DNA of 64,000 bases from Azotimanducus sp965220185 (GCA_965220185.1 OZ244807.1:1612001-1676000); one strand, 5' to 3'; positions 8,407 through 17,434 are shown, counted from the stretch's first letter. Translations and numbers: made by a program. The notes: generated from the letters alone by a model not told the origin.

Positions 8407-9837
8407 ATGCAATCAGAATACGATGTCATCGTTATTGGCGGTGGCCCTGCCGGATACGCCGCCGCTGTCCGCGCGGCGCAGCTTGGGCTGAAGACCGCGT
8501 GCATCGATAAGCGGCTCGATGCCAAAGGCAAGCCCGCGTTTGGCGGCACCTGCCTCAACGTTGGCTGCATTCCGTCAAAGACGCTCCTCGATATTTCCCA
8601 CAAGTTCGTTGATACGCGCGACAAGTTCGCATCGCTTGGCATCAACGTTAAGGACCCGAGCATCGATATCGCTAAGATGCAAAAGCAGAAGCAGCAGGTG
8701 GTCGGGCGGCTGGTGCGCGGCATTTCAGGATTGTTCAAGTCGGCGGGCGTGGACGCGCTGCCGGGCACTGGCAAGCTGCATTCCGGCCTCTGCGTCGAAT
8801 ACACGCCGCATGATGGCGATGTGGTGCGCTTGAGCGCGACCAACGTCGTCTTGGCGCCGGGTTCGGTGCCGGTTGAGCTTGAGAAGATACCGCTCACCGA
8901 AAATGCCATCGTTGATTCGACCGGCGCGCTTGAGTTCAGCGAACCACCGCCGCGCCTAGGCATTATCGGCGCGGGCATCATCGGCCTCGAACTCGGCAGC
9001 GTTTGGGGGCGGCTCGGCTCCGAGGTCTGCCTGCTCGAGGCCATGGACGAGTTCCTGCCGATGCTCGACCAGGAAATCGCAGATCAGGCACAGAAGCTCT
9101 TTGCCCGCCAAGGCATGGACATTCGACTCGGTGCGCGGGTGCTCGGCGCGAAAGTCGAAGATGGCGGCGTGGAACTTGAGTTCTCGGATGCGGCGGGCAC
9201 GCACACACAGGCGTTTGACCGCGTCATTGTCGCCGTGGGGCGCCGGCCATACACGCAAGATCTGCTGTCGCCAAACTGCGGCGTGGTGCCCGATGAGCGT
9301 GGCTTCATCGCAGTTGACGACGACTGCTCGACTGGCGTGCCGCACGTGTTTGCAGTGGGTGACGCCGTGCGCGGGCCGATGCTTGCGCACAAGGCGACGC
9401 ACGAAGGCGTGATGGTGGTCGAGCGCATCGCTGGCCACAAGCCGAGTGTCAATTACGACTGCATTCCCAACGTCATCTATACCCACCCGGAGATCGCTTG
9501 GATTGGTCTCTCTGAGGAAGAAGCGCGCGGACGCGGGATCGACACCGAGGTTGGGCGCTTCCCGTTTGCCGCCAATGGCCGCGCTTTGGCCTCATCCGAG
9601 GCGGAAGGTCAAGTCAAGGTGATCACCGATGCGGCAAGCGAGCGCATATGCGGCGTGACCGCGATGGGGCCTTCCGCATCCGAATTAATTGCCGAAGCCG
9701 CCATTGCCATGGAGTTCGACGCGTCCGCCGAGGACTTGGGGCTCACCGTTTTCGCGCACCCGACGCTCTCCGAAGCCCTGCACGAAGCAGCGCTCGATGC
9801 CGTCGGCGCGGCGATTCACATGCCGTCTAGTCGATAA
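8407..9837 (+). CDS. lpdA: Dihydrolipoyl dehydrogenase (E3)
   Basis: Flavoenzyme that reoxidises the dihydrolipoyl arm of SucB and reduces NAD+. The 476-residue product starts with the FAD fold DVIVIGGGPAGYAAAVRAAQ, has the redox-active disulfide in GGTCLNVGCIPSK (about residues 45-57), a second dinucleotide fold LGIIGAGIIGLELGSVW near 190, and the C-terminal active-site block FAHPTLSEALHEA with the catalytic His-Glu. It lies 9 bp after sucB and 24 bp before sucC, so it is dedicated to this 2-oxoglutarate dehydrogenase, though it may also serve pyruvate dehydrogenase elsewhere in the genome. Confidence 0.96.
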   Translation: MQSEYDVIVIGGGPAGYAAAVRAAQLGLKTACIDKRLDAKGKPAFGGTCLNVGCIPSKTLLDISHKFVDTRDKFASLGINVKDPSIDIAKMQKQKQQVVGRLVRGISGLFKSAGVDALPGTGKLHSGLCVEYTPHDGDVVRLSATNVVLAPGSVPVELEKIPLTENAIVDSTGALEFSEPPPRLGIIGAGIIGLELGSVWGRLGSEVCLLEAMDEFLPMLDQEIADQAQKLFARQGMDIRLGARVLGAKVEDGGVELEFSDAAGTHTQAFDRVIVAVGRRPYTQDLLSPNCGVVPDERGFIAVDDDCSTGVPHVFAVGDAVRGPMLAHKATHEGVMVVERIAGHKPSVNYDCIPNVIYTHPEIAWIGLSEEEARGRGIDTEVGRFPFAANGRALASSEAEGQVKVITDAASERICGVTAMGPSASELIAEAAIAMEFDASAEDLGLTVFAHPTLSEALHEAALDAVGAAIHMPSSR

Positions 9838-9861
9838 GATCGATAAAACGAAGTCAGTGAC

Positions 9862-11043
9862 ATGAATCTGCACGAATACCAAGCCAAAGCCGTTTTCAAA
9901 GACTACGGTCTGCCAGTCTCTGTTGGCCGAGTCGCGGAATCGCCGGACGCAGCTGTTCGCGCGGCCAAAGAGATCAGCGACATCACAGGCGACGCATCCT
10001 GGGTCGTCAAGGTGCAAGTTCACGCTGGCGGACGCGGCAAGGCGGGCGGCGTCAAGCTGGCATCATCGCTCGATGAGGTTCGCGGGTTCGCGAGCCGCTG
10101 GCTCGGCAAGCGGCTGGTGACCATCCAAACAGGCGAAGACGGCCAGCCGGTGGATAAGATCTATATCGAATCCTTGACCGACATTGACCGCGAGCTGTAC
10201 CTCGGCGCTGTCATTGATCGTGCCGAGCGGCGCATCGTCTTCATGGCGTCCACCGAAGGCGGCGTCGAAATTGAGAAAGTCGCGGCCGAGACGCCAGAGC
10301 TTATCTTGAAAACCAGCATTGATCCGTTGGTTGGCGCACAGCCTTGGCAAGGTCGAGACCTTGCCTTCAGGCTCGGCCTTGAAGGCGGTCAGGTACGTGA
10401 GTTCGCGTCGCTGTTTGTGAATTTGGCCAAGCTCTTCGAGGCATCGGACTGCTCGCTCGTCGAGATCAATCCGCTAGTGATCACCCGTGCGGGCAAGGTG
10501 CATTGCCTTGATGCCAAGATGTCTGTTGATGACAATGCGCTCTTTCGTCAGAAGGATTTGGCGTCGCAGGCCGACGACAGCCAGGACGATCCAAGAGAGG
10601 CAGAAGCCGGGCGCCATGGACTCAACTATGTCGCGCTCGAAGGCAGTATCGGCTGTATGGTCAACGGTGCAGGGCTGGCAATGGGCACTATGGATCTTGT
10701 CAAATTGCACGGCGGTGAACCCGCGAACTTCCTTGATGTCGGTGGCGGCGCGACGCGCGAAACCGTCTCCGAAGCATTCAAGATCATCCTCGCCGATGAT
10801 TCGGTGCGCGCTGTGCTGATCAATATTTTCGGCGGCATCGTCAGTTGCCGCGTTATCGCCGACGGCATCGTCGGCGCGGTTAGGGATGTCGGCGTGCGCG
10901 TGCCGGTGGTCGTGCGCTTCGAAGGCAACAATGCTGAGCAGGGACGCGCAGCACTGGCAGAGTCAGGACTCAATATCATTGCCGCAGCAAGCCTTGGCGA
11001 GGCGGCAGAGAAGGTTGTCTTGGAAGCGAAGAGCGCAGCATGA
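9862..11043 (+). CDS. sucC: Succinyl-CoA synthetase, beta subunit
   Basis: With SucD converts succinyl-CoA to succinate with formation of ATP or GTP. The 393-residue product has the canonical N-terminus MNLHEYQAKAVFKDYGLPVS, the ATP-grasp block VVKVQVHAGGRGKAGGVKLA near residue 45, SLVEINPLVITRAGKVHCLD near 200, and the C-terminal GFAMG-type region ANFLDVGGGATRETVSEAFK plus NIFGGIVSCRVIADGI. The segment DNALFRQKD near 230 is also typical. It overlaps sucD by 4 bp. The length and all key motifs are normal. Confidence 0.97.
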   Translation: MNLHEYQAKAVFKDYGLPVSVGRVAESPDAAVRAAKEISDITGDASWVVKVQVHAGGRGKAGGVKLASSLDEVRGFASRWLGKRLVTIQTGEDGQPVDKIYIESLTDIDRELYLGAVIDRAERRIVFMASTEGGVEIEKVAAETPELILKTSIDPLVGAQPWQGRDLAFRLGLEGGQVREFASLFVNLAKLFEASDCSLVEINPLVITRAGKVHCLDAKMSVDDNALFRQKDLASQADDSQDDPREAEAGRHGLNYVALEGSIGCMVNGAGLAMGTMDLVKLHGGEPANFLDVGGGATRETVSEAFKIILADDSVRAVLINIFGGIVSCRVIADGIVGAVRDVGVRVPVVVRFEGNNAEQGRAALAESGLNIIAAASLGEAAEKVVLEAKSAA

Positions 11044-11915
11044 GCATTTTGATAGATAAGAGCACGCGCGTGCTTTGCCAAGGATTCACAGGCTCGCAAG
11101 CGACGCTGCACAGCGAACAGGCCATCGCTTACGGCACGAACCTTGTCGGTGGCGTGACGCCGGGCAAAGGCGGCAGCGAGCACCTTTCACGGCCAGTGTT
11201 CAACACCGTGCGGGAAGCGGTTGATCAGACAGGCGTCGATGCCAGCGTCATCTATGTGCCCGCGCCCTTTTGCAAGGATTCGATCCTAGAAGCGGCCGAG
11301 GCTGGCATCCCGCTCATTGTCTGCATCACTGAAGGCATCCCGACGCTAGACATGCTGCGCGTCAAGATGGCGGTTGATGCCTGCGGCGCTCGGCTTGTCG
11401 GCCCCAACTGCCCAGGCGTCATCACCCCGGGCGAGTGCAGGATCGGCATCATGCCGGGGGATATACACCTGCCCGGCAAGGTCGGAATCGTGTCGCGCTC
11501 AGGCACGCTCACCTACGAAGCCGTCAAGCAGACAACCGATTTTGGCTTTGGCCAAAGCACCTGCGTAGGCATCGGCGGCGACCCGATCGCCGGCTCAAGC
11601 TTTATCGATATTCTGGCGCTCTTTGAAGCCGACCCCGGCACTGAGGCCATCGTCATGGTCGGTGAGATCGGCGGCACGGCGGAAGAGGAAGCCGCGGCGT
11701 ATATCGCATCCCATGTGACGAAGCCTGTCGTCAGCTACATCGCCGGCGTGACCGCGCCCGCCGGCAAGCGCATGGGGCACGCGGGCGCGATCGTTTCAGG
11801 CGGCAGCGGTTCAGCCGAAGACAAGTTCGCCGCGCTCGAAGCCGCAGGCATCACCACCGTGCGCAGCCTCACCGACATCGGACGCGCAATTCAAGAGCGA
11901 ACAAGTAGGACTTGA
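11040..11915 (+). CDS. sucD: Succinyl-CoA synthetase, alpha subunit
   Basis: Binds CoA and carries the phosphohistidine intermediate of succinyl-CoA synthetase. The 291-residue product begins MSILIDKSTRVLCQGFTGSQ, where GFTGSQAT belongs to the CoA-binding fold. VGPNCPGVITPGECRIGIMP sits around residue 120. The phosphorylated histidine is in GKRMGHAGAIVSGGSG near residue 245. It overlaps sucC by 4 bp (ATGA). The stop codon lies only 52 bp before htpG, and a heat-shock-type promoter appears to start inside the last codons of this gene. Confidence 0.97.
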   Translation: MSILIDKSTRVLCQGFTGSQATLHSEQAIAYGTNLVGGVTPGKGGSEHLSRPVFNTVREAVDQTGVDASVIYVPAPFCKDSILEAAEAGIPLIVCITEGIPTLDMLRVKMAVDACGARLVGPNCPGVITPGECRIGIMPGDIHLPGKVGIVSRSGTLTYEAVKQTTDFGFGQSTCVGIGGDPIAGSSFIDILALFEADPGTEAIVMVGEIGGTAEEEAAAYIASHVTKPVVSYIAGVTAPAGKRMGHAGAIVSGGSGSAEDKFAALEAAGITTVRSLTDIGRAIQERTSRT

Positions 11916-11937
11916 CGAACGCCAGAATTGCCACCAT
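11911..11937 (+). promoter_or_regulatory. Sigma-32-like promoter in front of htpG
   Basis: CTTGAC at 11911-11916 resembles the heat-shock -35 core CTTGAA. After a 15-base spacer, CACCAT at 11932-11937 resembles the -10 core CCCCAT. The site overlaps the sucD stop and sits about 30 bp upstream of the htpG ATG. The same geometry with a 15-base spacer occurs before grpE, which supports it. It is based on pattern only. Confidence 0.45.
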
Positions 11938-11967
11938 ATCAGGTGATCGACCTACTTGATCGACACC

Positions 11968-13860
11968 ATGCCTGAACACAAGCAATTTGAAGCTGAAGCG
12001 CGCCAGCTTCTGCATCTTGTTATCCACTCGCTCTATTCGAACCGCGATATTGTTCTGCGCGAGCTCATTTCCAATGCCAGTGACGCCATCGACAAGCTGC
12101 GGTTCGAGAGCATTGCCAAACCTGAACTGATCGATGCCGAGACCGCTTTCGAGATACGAGTCGACACCGAAGCGGCGACAAGCGATGCGCCAGCACGGCT
12201 GATCGTTTCCGACAACGGTATCGGCATGTCTGAGGAAGAAGCGATCGGCAATCTTGGTGTGATCGCTAAGTCCGGCACGGCTGAGTTCCTGCAAGGGCTC
12301 ACTGGCGATGAGAAAAAGGATTCAGCGCTGATCGGTCAATTCGGCGTCGGTTTCTACAGCAGCTTCATCCTTGCCGATGAGGTGCGCGTGCTGACGCGGC
12401 GCGCTGGGCAAGCAGAAGATCAAGCAACGCTGTGGCGCTCAAACGGGGAGGGCGGCTACACCATCGAGCCTGCGACGCGCGGTGAAGTCGGCACCACCGT
12501 CACGCTTGATCTCAAGAAAGACGCCGATCAGTTCGCAACGCCGTTCAAGATTCGCGAGCTTGTGCGACGCTTCTCCGATCACATCACCGTGCCTGTGCTG
12601 ATGCCTGAACTGGTCTCGCCGGACACAGACAAGGAAGACGAAGCGCCAGCGCCCGCCTGGGAACAAGTCAATTCAGCGACAGCGCTGTGGACGCGGCCGC
12701 GCAAAGAAGTCAGTGATGAAGAGCACAAGGACTTCTACAAGCACGTCTTTCACGATTTCCTAGACCCCTTGTGCTGGAGCCACAACCGCGTAGAAGGCCG
12801 TCTCGAATACACGAGCCTCTTGTATATCCCGCGCCAAGCACCCATGGACTTGTACCTGCGCGAGAGCAACCGCGGCGTCCGCCTCTATGTGCAGCGCGTC
12901 TTCATCATGGATGAAGCCAAGCACTTTCTGCCGCCCTACCTCAGATTCGTTCGCGGTGTGCTCGACTGCAACGACTTGCCGCTCAACGTCTCGCGCGAAA
13001 TGCTACAGGACGATACGCGCGTCGATTCGATTCGCAAAGCACTGTCAAAGCGCGTGCTCACGCGGCTTGAGACACTTGCCAAAGAGTCACCTGACGATTT
13101 CAAGCTCGTGTGGACGAATTTCGGACGTCTGCTCAAGGAAGGCGCCGCTGAGGATCAGGAGAACCGCGAGCAGCTTCTGAAGCTGCTGCGCTTCGCTTCG
13201 ACTGAATCGAGCGAGCCAGATCCGAATGTGCTGACTTCACTCGAAGGCTATGTGGAACGCATGAAGGACGGGCAGTCGGACATTTACTGGGTGTCAGCGG
13301 AGAGCATCGACATGGCGCGCTCAAGCCCGCATCTTGAAGCGCTCAAAGCGCACGGCTTTGAAGTGCTGCTCTTGGGCGGCGCGGGTGATGAATGGCTGAT
13401 GGCGCATCTCGATAGGTTCGACGGCAAGGCTTTTCGTGATGTATCACGCGGTGGTCTCGATTTGCCAAGCACCGATGCGGCGAGCCAGCAGGATGCAGAC
13501 GCGCCAGCTTCGGACGACGCGCTGCTCGAACGCCTCAAGACATCGCTTGGCGAGCAAGTCAGCGATGTGCTCGCATCAGATCGCCTCGTCGATTCGGCGG
13601 CCTGCCTCGTGCTCGGCGAGCATGAGTACGGAATGCAGATGCGGCGCTATCTGGAGGCGACTGGTAGCCCCATGCCTGAGCAGTCGCCGACTTTAGAGGT
13701 CAATCTGAAGCATCCGTTGATGCGGCGTTTGGGCGAGGTGGGAGACCAGGACGAGTTTGACAATTTAGCGATGATCGCCTTTGAGCACGCTTGCCTTGCG
13801 AGCGGTGCGCCGCTCGCAAACCCGGCGGAGCATGTGCAACGAGTTGCGCGCTTGCTGTAG
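11968..13860 (+). CDS. htpG: Chaperone HtpG (bacterial Hsp90)
   Basis: ATP-dependent cytoplasmic chaperone of the Hsp90 family. I start it at ATG 11968 (MPEHKQFEAEARQLLHLVIH); an in-frame TTG at 11956 would add four residues. The 630-residue product has the GHKL ATPase motifs ELISNASDAIDKLRF (near 35), DNGIGMSEEEA (near 85) and GQFGVGFYSSFI (near 120). The middle-domain block SRGVRLYVQRVFIMDEAKHF appears here with N in place of S, and LPLNVSREMLQ follows. The C-terminal dimerisation domain is present. It stands alone after sucD, with its own sigma-32-like promoter. No defect is seen. Confidence 0.97.
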   Translation: MPEHKQFEAEARQLLHLVIHSLYSNRDIVLRELISNASDAIDKLRFESIAKPELIDAETAFEIRVDTEAATSDAPARLIVSDNGIGMSEEEAIGNLGVIAKSGTAEFLQGLTGDEKKDSALIGQFGVGFYSSFILADEVRVLTRRAGQAEDQATLWRSNGEGGYTIEPATRGEVGTTVTLDLKKDADQFATPFKIRELVRRFSDHITVPVLMPELVSPDTDKEDEAPAPAWEQVNSATALWTRPRKEVSDEEHKDFYKHVFHDFLDPLCWSHNRVEGRLEYTSLLYIPRQAPMDLYLRESNRGVRLYVQRVFIMDEAKHFLPPYLRFVRGVLDCNDLPLNVSREMLQDDTRVDSIRKALSKRVLTRLETLAKESPDDFKLVWTNFGRLLKEGAAEDQENREQLLKLLRFASTESSEPDPNVLTSLEGYVERMKDGQSDIYWVSAESIDMARSSPHLEALKAHGFEVLLLGGAGDEWLMAHLDRFDGKAFRDVSRGGLDLPSTDAASQQDADAPASDDALLERLKTSLGEQVSDVLASDRLVDSAACLVLGEHEYGMQMRRYLEATGSPMPEQSPTLEVNLKHPLMRRLGEVGDQDEFDNLAMIAFEHACLASGAPLANPAEHVQRVARLL

Positions 13861-13894
13861 AATAGCTTTCATCCTTCATCGAGAATATCAGGTC

Positions 13895-14737
13895 ATGCAA
13901 TCACTTAGCTCCCCCCCCCCCCCCCCCCCCCCCCCCCGGCTTTTTCTTAAGGCTTGCGCCGCCGTCCTGCTGACAGTCCTTGCCCTGCCGGCATCGGCAC
14001 AGATAGAACGGTCGGCCAGAATTTCACAGGTGCTGGGGGCGCCCCCCGCTTCTGTCACCAGCCTGACCACCCACCTGGTCAGCCGCGCCCCCCAAGTGAA
14101 CAACCGGACCTTGTCCGGCGCGGTCACCAATCTGATGATCGAGGCCCTGGACTCTCCGGGCGGGATGACTCACGACAGGACGACCTTCGCCGTGGGACCC
14201 GGCTCCCATTGCGCCCACAGTGCGGGAGCAAGCGGCGGGGTCGAATTCCACAACCCGACCGGCACCTATTCCCGCGGCCAGCCCATCGCCATCGCCTGCC
14301 AGACCTATACGACCCGCAAATGCTCGCGCAGCGTGACCTTCATGGGCCAGACGTTCACCGCTAACAAAGGGTACCCGCCGTGCAGTGAAGCGAGTGACGA
14401 TGTAACCCCCCTGACTGGCCAATACACGGGGAACACACCGAATCAGCAAGCTAACTCATACGCCCCGGAGCGGACCCCGAGCAACGGCATTTTCAAGCTG
14501 CGGATCTGGGGCAAGGTGTGCCATGCAGGCACTTCCAATGTGCAGCGATGTTGGGACCTGAAAAACCCCACACCGCCCCCGGGCTTTACTTTCCTTGCCA
14601 ATGCGGCAGGCTATGGGGCCACCTTCTGGCCCAACTCCAACTGCGGCCCGCGCAGCTGGCCGACGCCGGAGCTGAAGGCGGCCGGTGCGCCGGCCTATGC
14701 CAAATGGTGTGATGTCACGGTCGATGTGCGCCGCTGA
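13895..14737 (+). CDS. Exported protein of unknown function with poly-C/poly-Pro N-terminus
   Basis: I do not recognise this family. The ATG at 13895 gives 280 residues: MQSLSS, then eight prolines encoded by a 27-base C run, then a basic residue and a strong signal-peptide core (LFLKACAAVLLTVLALPASA) ending in an AxA-type cleavage site before QIERS. The mature part has about eight cysteines (for example GSHCAHS, AIACQTY, RKCSRS, CRSWPT-like CGPRSW, AKWCD), which fits a disulfide-stabilised periplasmic or secreted protein. It contains no membrane segment after the signal. Codon use is unlike the neighbours: more GGCC, GACC and CTG and fewer of the local CTT/GAT/GCG habits. This suggests horizontal transfer. 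With 27 C the frame is open; one more or one fewer C would shift it. Confidence 0.7.
   Translation: MQSLSSPPPPPPPPRLFLKACAAVLLTVLALPASAQIERSARISQVLGAPPASVTSLTTHLVSRAPQVNNRTLSGAVTNLMIEALDSPGGMTHDRTTFAVGPGSHCAHSAGASGGVEFHNPTGTYSRGQPIAIACQTYTTRKCSRSVTFMGQTFTANKGYPPCSEASDDVTPLTGQYTGNTPNQQANSYAPERTPSNGIFKLRIWGKVCHAGTSNVQRCWDLKNPTPPPGFTFLANAAGYGATFWPNSNCGPRSWPTPELKAAGAPAYAKWCDVTVDVRR
13911..13937 (+). repeat. Homopolymer of 27 C within the start of an exported-protein gene
   Basis: Bases 13911-13937 are C without interruption, preceded by AGCT and followed by GG. The run lies 16 bases after the start codon, upstream of the signal-peptide core. Such tracts slip during replication and act as on/off switches in phase-variable surface genes of other bacteria. 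It could also be a sequencing or assembly artefact, because runs of this length are hard to read and can mark a chimeric join. Confidence 0.9.
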
Positions 14738-14784
14738 CGGCCGTCACACCAGGCAAGGGAGGCCTCTTCCGGCACGGGGCTGGC

Positions 14785-14804
14785 CAGGGTCCGACGGGAC
14801 CCTG
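14785..14804 (+). terminator. Hairpin downstream of the exported-protein gene
   Basis: CAGGGTCC, a GACG loop and GGACCCTG form a perfect 8-bp stem 48 bp after the stop codon at 14737. It is followed by CCTGAAAATTC rather than a clean T run, so termination would be weak or not rho-independent. A perfect 12-bp palindrome TGACGGCCGTCA also overlaps the stop codon (14735-14746). Confidence 0.4.
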
Positions 14805-14954
14805 CCTGAAAATTCAAGCTGAGATGCCGCCAAAATCACGAATTTTTCAAACTGAGACACTACGGAAGGTCTGATCAAGTCCACTGCGCTCAAAAACGAT
14901 TTGTCTCGAACACAGTAAACTGACAGGCTTTGTTCCCCAAGAAAGGCGCATCTG

Positions 14955-16037
14955 GTGCCCGGCAGCAGTTTTGGCAAGGCGTTCACGCTCACCACCTTTG
15001 GCGAGAGCCATGGCCTCGCGCTCGGCGCAGTCGTTGATGGCTGCCCGCCAGGTCTTGCCTTGACCGAGGCCGACATACAGGCCGATCTTGACCGCCGACG
15101 CCCCGGACGTTCCAAGTATACGACCGGGCGCCAAGAGACTGACCAGGCGCAGATACTCTCAGGGGTGTTTGAAGGTCTTACCACCGGTGCGCCCATTGGC
15201 TTATTGATCGAAAACGCCGATGCTCAGAGCCGCGATTACGCCAACATCAAAGACCTCTACCGACCGTCCCATGCGGATTTCAGCTACGACCAGAAATACG
15301 GCATCCGCGACTATCGAGGCGGTGGCCGAGCATCCGCGCGTGAGACCGCCATGCGTGTCGCCGCCGGTGCCATTGCGAAAAAATATCTGTCCGTTCGGCA
15401 CGGCACACGGATTCGGGCGTGCGTCTCACAGGTGGGTGAACTTCATGCTGAGTCCTTTGAGTGGAGCACTGTCGAGGAAAATCCCTTCTTCTGCCCAGAC
15501 CCGACATTGATCGAGCCAATTGCCGAATTGATCGATCGCCTTCGCGAAGCAGGCGACAGCACGGGCGCGACCATCACTGTCATGGCCGAAAACGTGCCTG
15601 CAGGGCTTGGTGAACCTGTGTTCGATAAGCTCGACGCCGACATCGCACGCGCGCTCATGAGCATCAACGCTGTCAAGGGTGTCGAAATTGGCGAAGGCTT
15701 CGGTGTCGCTTCGATGGTTGGTTCCGAGCATCGAGACCAGATGGGTGAATCAGGCTTTGAGAGCAATCGTGCTGGCGGTATTCTAGGTGGCATTTCGACG
15801 GGCGAGCCGATCATTGCGCGCATTGCCCTGAAGCCAACATCAAGCATTGCCAAGACAGGGCGGACACGCACGCGCACTGGCGAGGTGGTCGATGTTTCCA
15901 CGACGGGACGTCACGACCCGTGCGTCGGATTGCGCGCGCCACCGATCGCTGAAGCCATGATGGCCCTTGTGCTGATAGACCATTGGCTACGTCAAGCGGC
16001 GCAAAATGGTCGTGAAGTTTCCTTGATAGACAGGTAG
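14955..16037 (+). CDS. aroC: Chorismate synthase
   Basis: Last step of the shikimate pathway: removes phosphate from EPSP to give chorismate using reduced FMN. The start is GTG 14955 (MPGSSFGKAFTLTTFGESHG) with an AGAAAGG ribosome site 8 bp upstream; the family N-terminus fits exactly. At 360 residues it has the normal length. Signatures are GESHG near residue 17, DYRGGGRASARETAMRVAAG near 120, and GRHDPCVGLRAPPIAEAM near 320. It is followed by leuC after 8 bp. The 217 bp upstream, after the foreign gene, are the only sizeable gap and must hold its promoter. Confidence 0.96.
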   Translation: MPGSSFGKAFTLTTFGESHGLALGAVVDGCPPGLALTEADIQADLDRRRPGRSKYTTGRQETDQAQILSGVFEGLTTGAPIGLLIENADAQSRDYANIKDLYRPSHADFSYDQKYGIRDYRGGGRASARETAMRVAAGAIAKKYLSVRHGTRIRACVSQVGELHAESFEWSTVEENPFFCPDPTLIEPIAELIDRLREAGDSTGATITVMAENVPAGLGEPVFDKLDADIARALMSINAVKGVEIGEGFGVASMVGSEHRDQMGESGFESNRAGGILGGISTGEPIIARIALKPTSSIAKTGRTRTRTGEVVDVSTTGRHDPCVGLRAPPIAEAMMALVLIDHWLRQAAQNGREVSLIDR

Positions 16038-16045
16038 GCAGGGCC

Positions 16046-17434
16046 GTGGCAAGAACGCTCTACGACAAACTCTGGGATGACCATCTGGTGACCATGCGCA
16101 GCGATGGCCAGTCGCTCATCTATATCGACCGCCATCTCCTGCATGAGGTTACTTCGCCGCAAGCCTTTGAGGGACTGGGCCTTGCGGGACGAGGTCTGTG
16201 GCGGACTGAAACCAACATCGCGACCGCCGATCACAATGTCCCGACCACAGGCCGAGAACTTGGCATTCAGGGCATTGAAGAGGACATCGCCAAACAGCAG
16301 GTGCTGACCTTGCAAGAGAACTGCGAGCGCTTTGAAGTTGAGCTTTTTGATGTCACCGATGAGCGACAAGGCATCGTGCATGTGATTGGCCCTGAACAGG
16401 GGCTGACGCTGCCCGGCATGACGATTGTATGCGGCGATTCGCATACATCGACGCACGGCGCGTTTGCCGCGCTTGCGCAAGGCATCGGCACCTCCGATGT
16501 TGAGCATGTCATGGCAACGCAAACGCTCGCCCAGTCGAAAGCCAAGAACCTGCGCGTATGGCTCGAAGGCACGCTGCCGAAGGGCATCTCCACCAAGGAT
16601 GTCGTGCTGAAAGTGATCGATGTGCTGACCGCGTCGGGCGGCAGCGGCCACACCATCGAGTTTGCAGGCGATGGCATCGCGAACTTCAGCATGGAAGCGC
16701 GCATGACGCTGTGCAACATGGCGATTGAAGCAGGCGCGCGCGCAGGGCTTGTCGCCGTCGACGAGACGACCGTTGACTATCTGCGTGATCGCCCCTATGC
16801 GCCGCAAGGGCAGCGCTGGCACGAGGCGGTCCGATATTGGCAGCGCTTGAAGAGCGATGAAGATGCGGTCTTTGATCGGGAAGTGCGTGTGGACTTAAAT
16901 GACTTGGCGCCGCGCGTCACCTGGGGCACATCGCCAGACCAATCGGCGGCGATCGATGATCATGTGCCAGAAACCAATGCTGAGAATCGCCGCGCACTCG
17001 AATACATGGGACTCAAAGGCGGCGAGCCGATGTGCGCCATCAAGATTGATCGCATTTTCATCGGTTCGTGCACCAACGCGAGAATCGAAGATTTGCGCGC
17101 TGCCGCGCAGGTGCTGGGCAATCGCAAGATCGCCGCGAATGTTCGACAGGCTTTGGTGGTGCCAGGTTCCGGTCTTGTCAAAGCCGAAGCGGAAGCCGAA
17201 GGGCTTGACGAGATATTCCGCGCCGCTGGGTTTGAATGGCGCGCCGCCGGCTGCTCGATGTGCCTCGGCATGAATCCCGATCAGCTTGTCCCGGGCGAGC
17301 GCTGCGCATCGACCTCCAACCGCAATTTTGAAGGCCGGCAAGGGCAGGGCGGGCGCACGCATCTCTTAAGTCCAGCGATGGCGGCAGCCGCGGCGGTTGC
17401 AGGCCACTTTGCCGACGTGCGCGAGTATCTTTGA
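16046..17434 (+). CDS. leuC: 3-isopropylmalate dehydratase large subunit
   Basis: With LeuD isomerises 2-isopropylmalate to 3-isopropylmalate in leucine synthesis. It is an aconitase-family protein of 462 residues, starting GTG 16046 (MARTLYDKLWDDHLV). The [4Fe-4S] ligands appear in FIGSCTNARIEDLRAAA (near residue 345) and AGCSMCLGMNPDQL (near 408-412). VCGDSHTSTHGAFAALAQGIG near 135 is the other family signature. It is followed at one base distance by leuD. There is no leuA in the window. Confidence 0.96.
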   Translation: MARTLYDKLWDDHLVTMRSDGQSLIYIDRHLLHEVTSPQAFEGLGLAGRGLWRTETNIATADHNVPTTGRELGIQGIEEDIAKQQVLTLQENCERFEVELFDVTDERQGIVHVIGPEQGLTLPGMTIVCGDSHTSTHGAFAALAQGIGTSDVEHVMATQTLAQSKAKNLRVWLEGTLPKGISTKDVVLKVIDVLTASGGSGHTIEFAGDGIANFSMEARMTLCNMAIEAGARAGLVAVDETTVDYLRDRPYAPQGQRWHEAVRYWQRLKSDEDAVFDREVRVDLNDLAPRVTWGTSPDQSAAIDDHVPETNAENRRALEYMGLKGGEPMCAIKIDRIFIGSCTNARIEDLRAAAQVLGNRKIAANVRQALVVPGSGLVKAEAEAEGLDEIFRAAGFEWRAAGCSMCLGMNPDQLVPGERCASTSNRNFEGRQGQGGRTHLLSPAMAAAAAVAGHFADVREYL

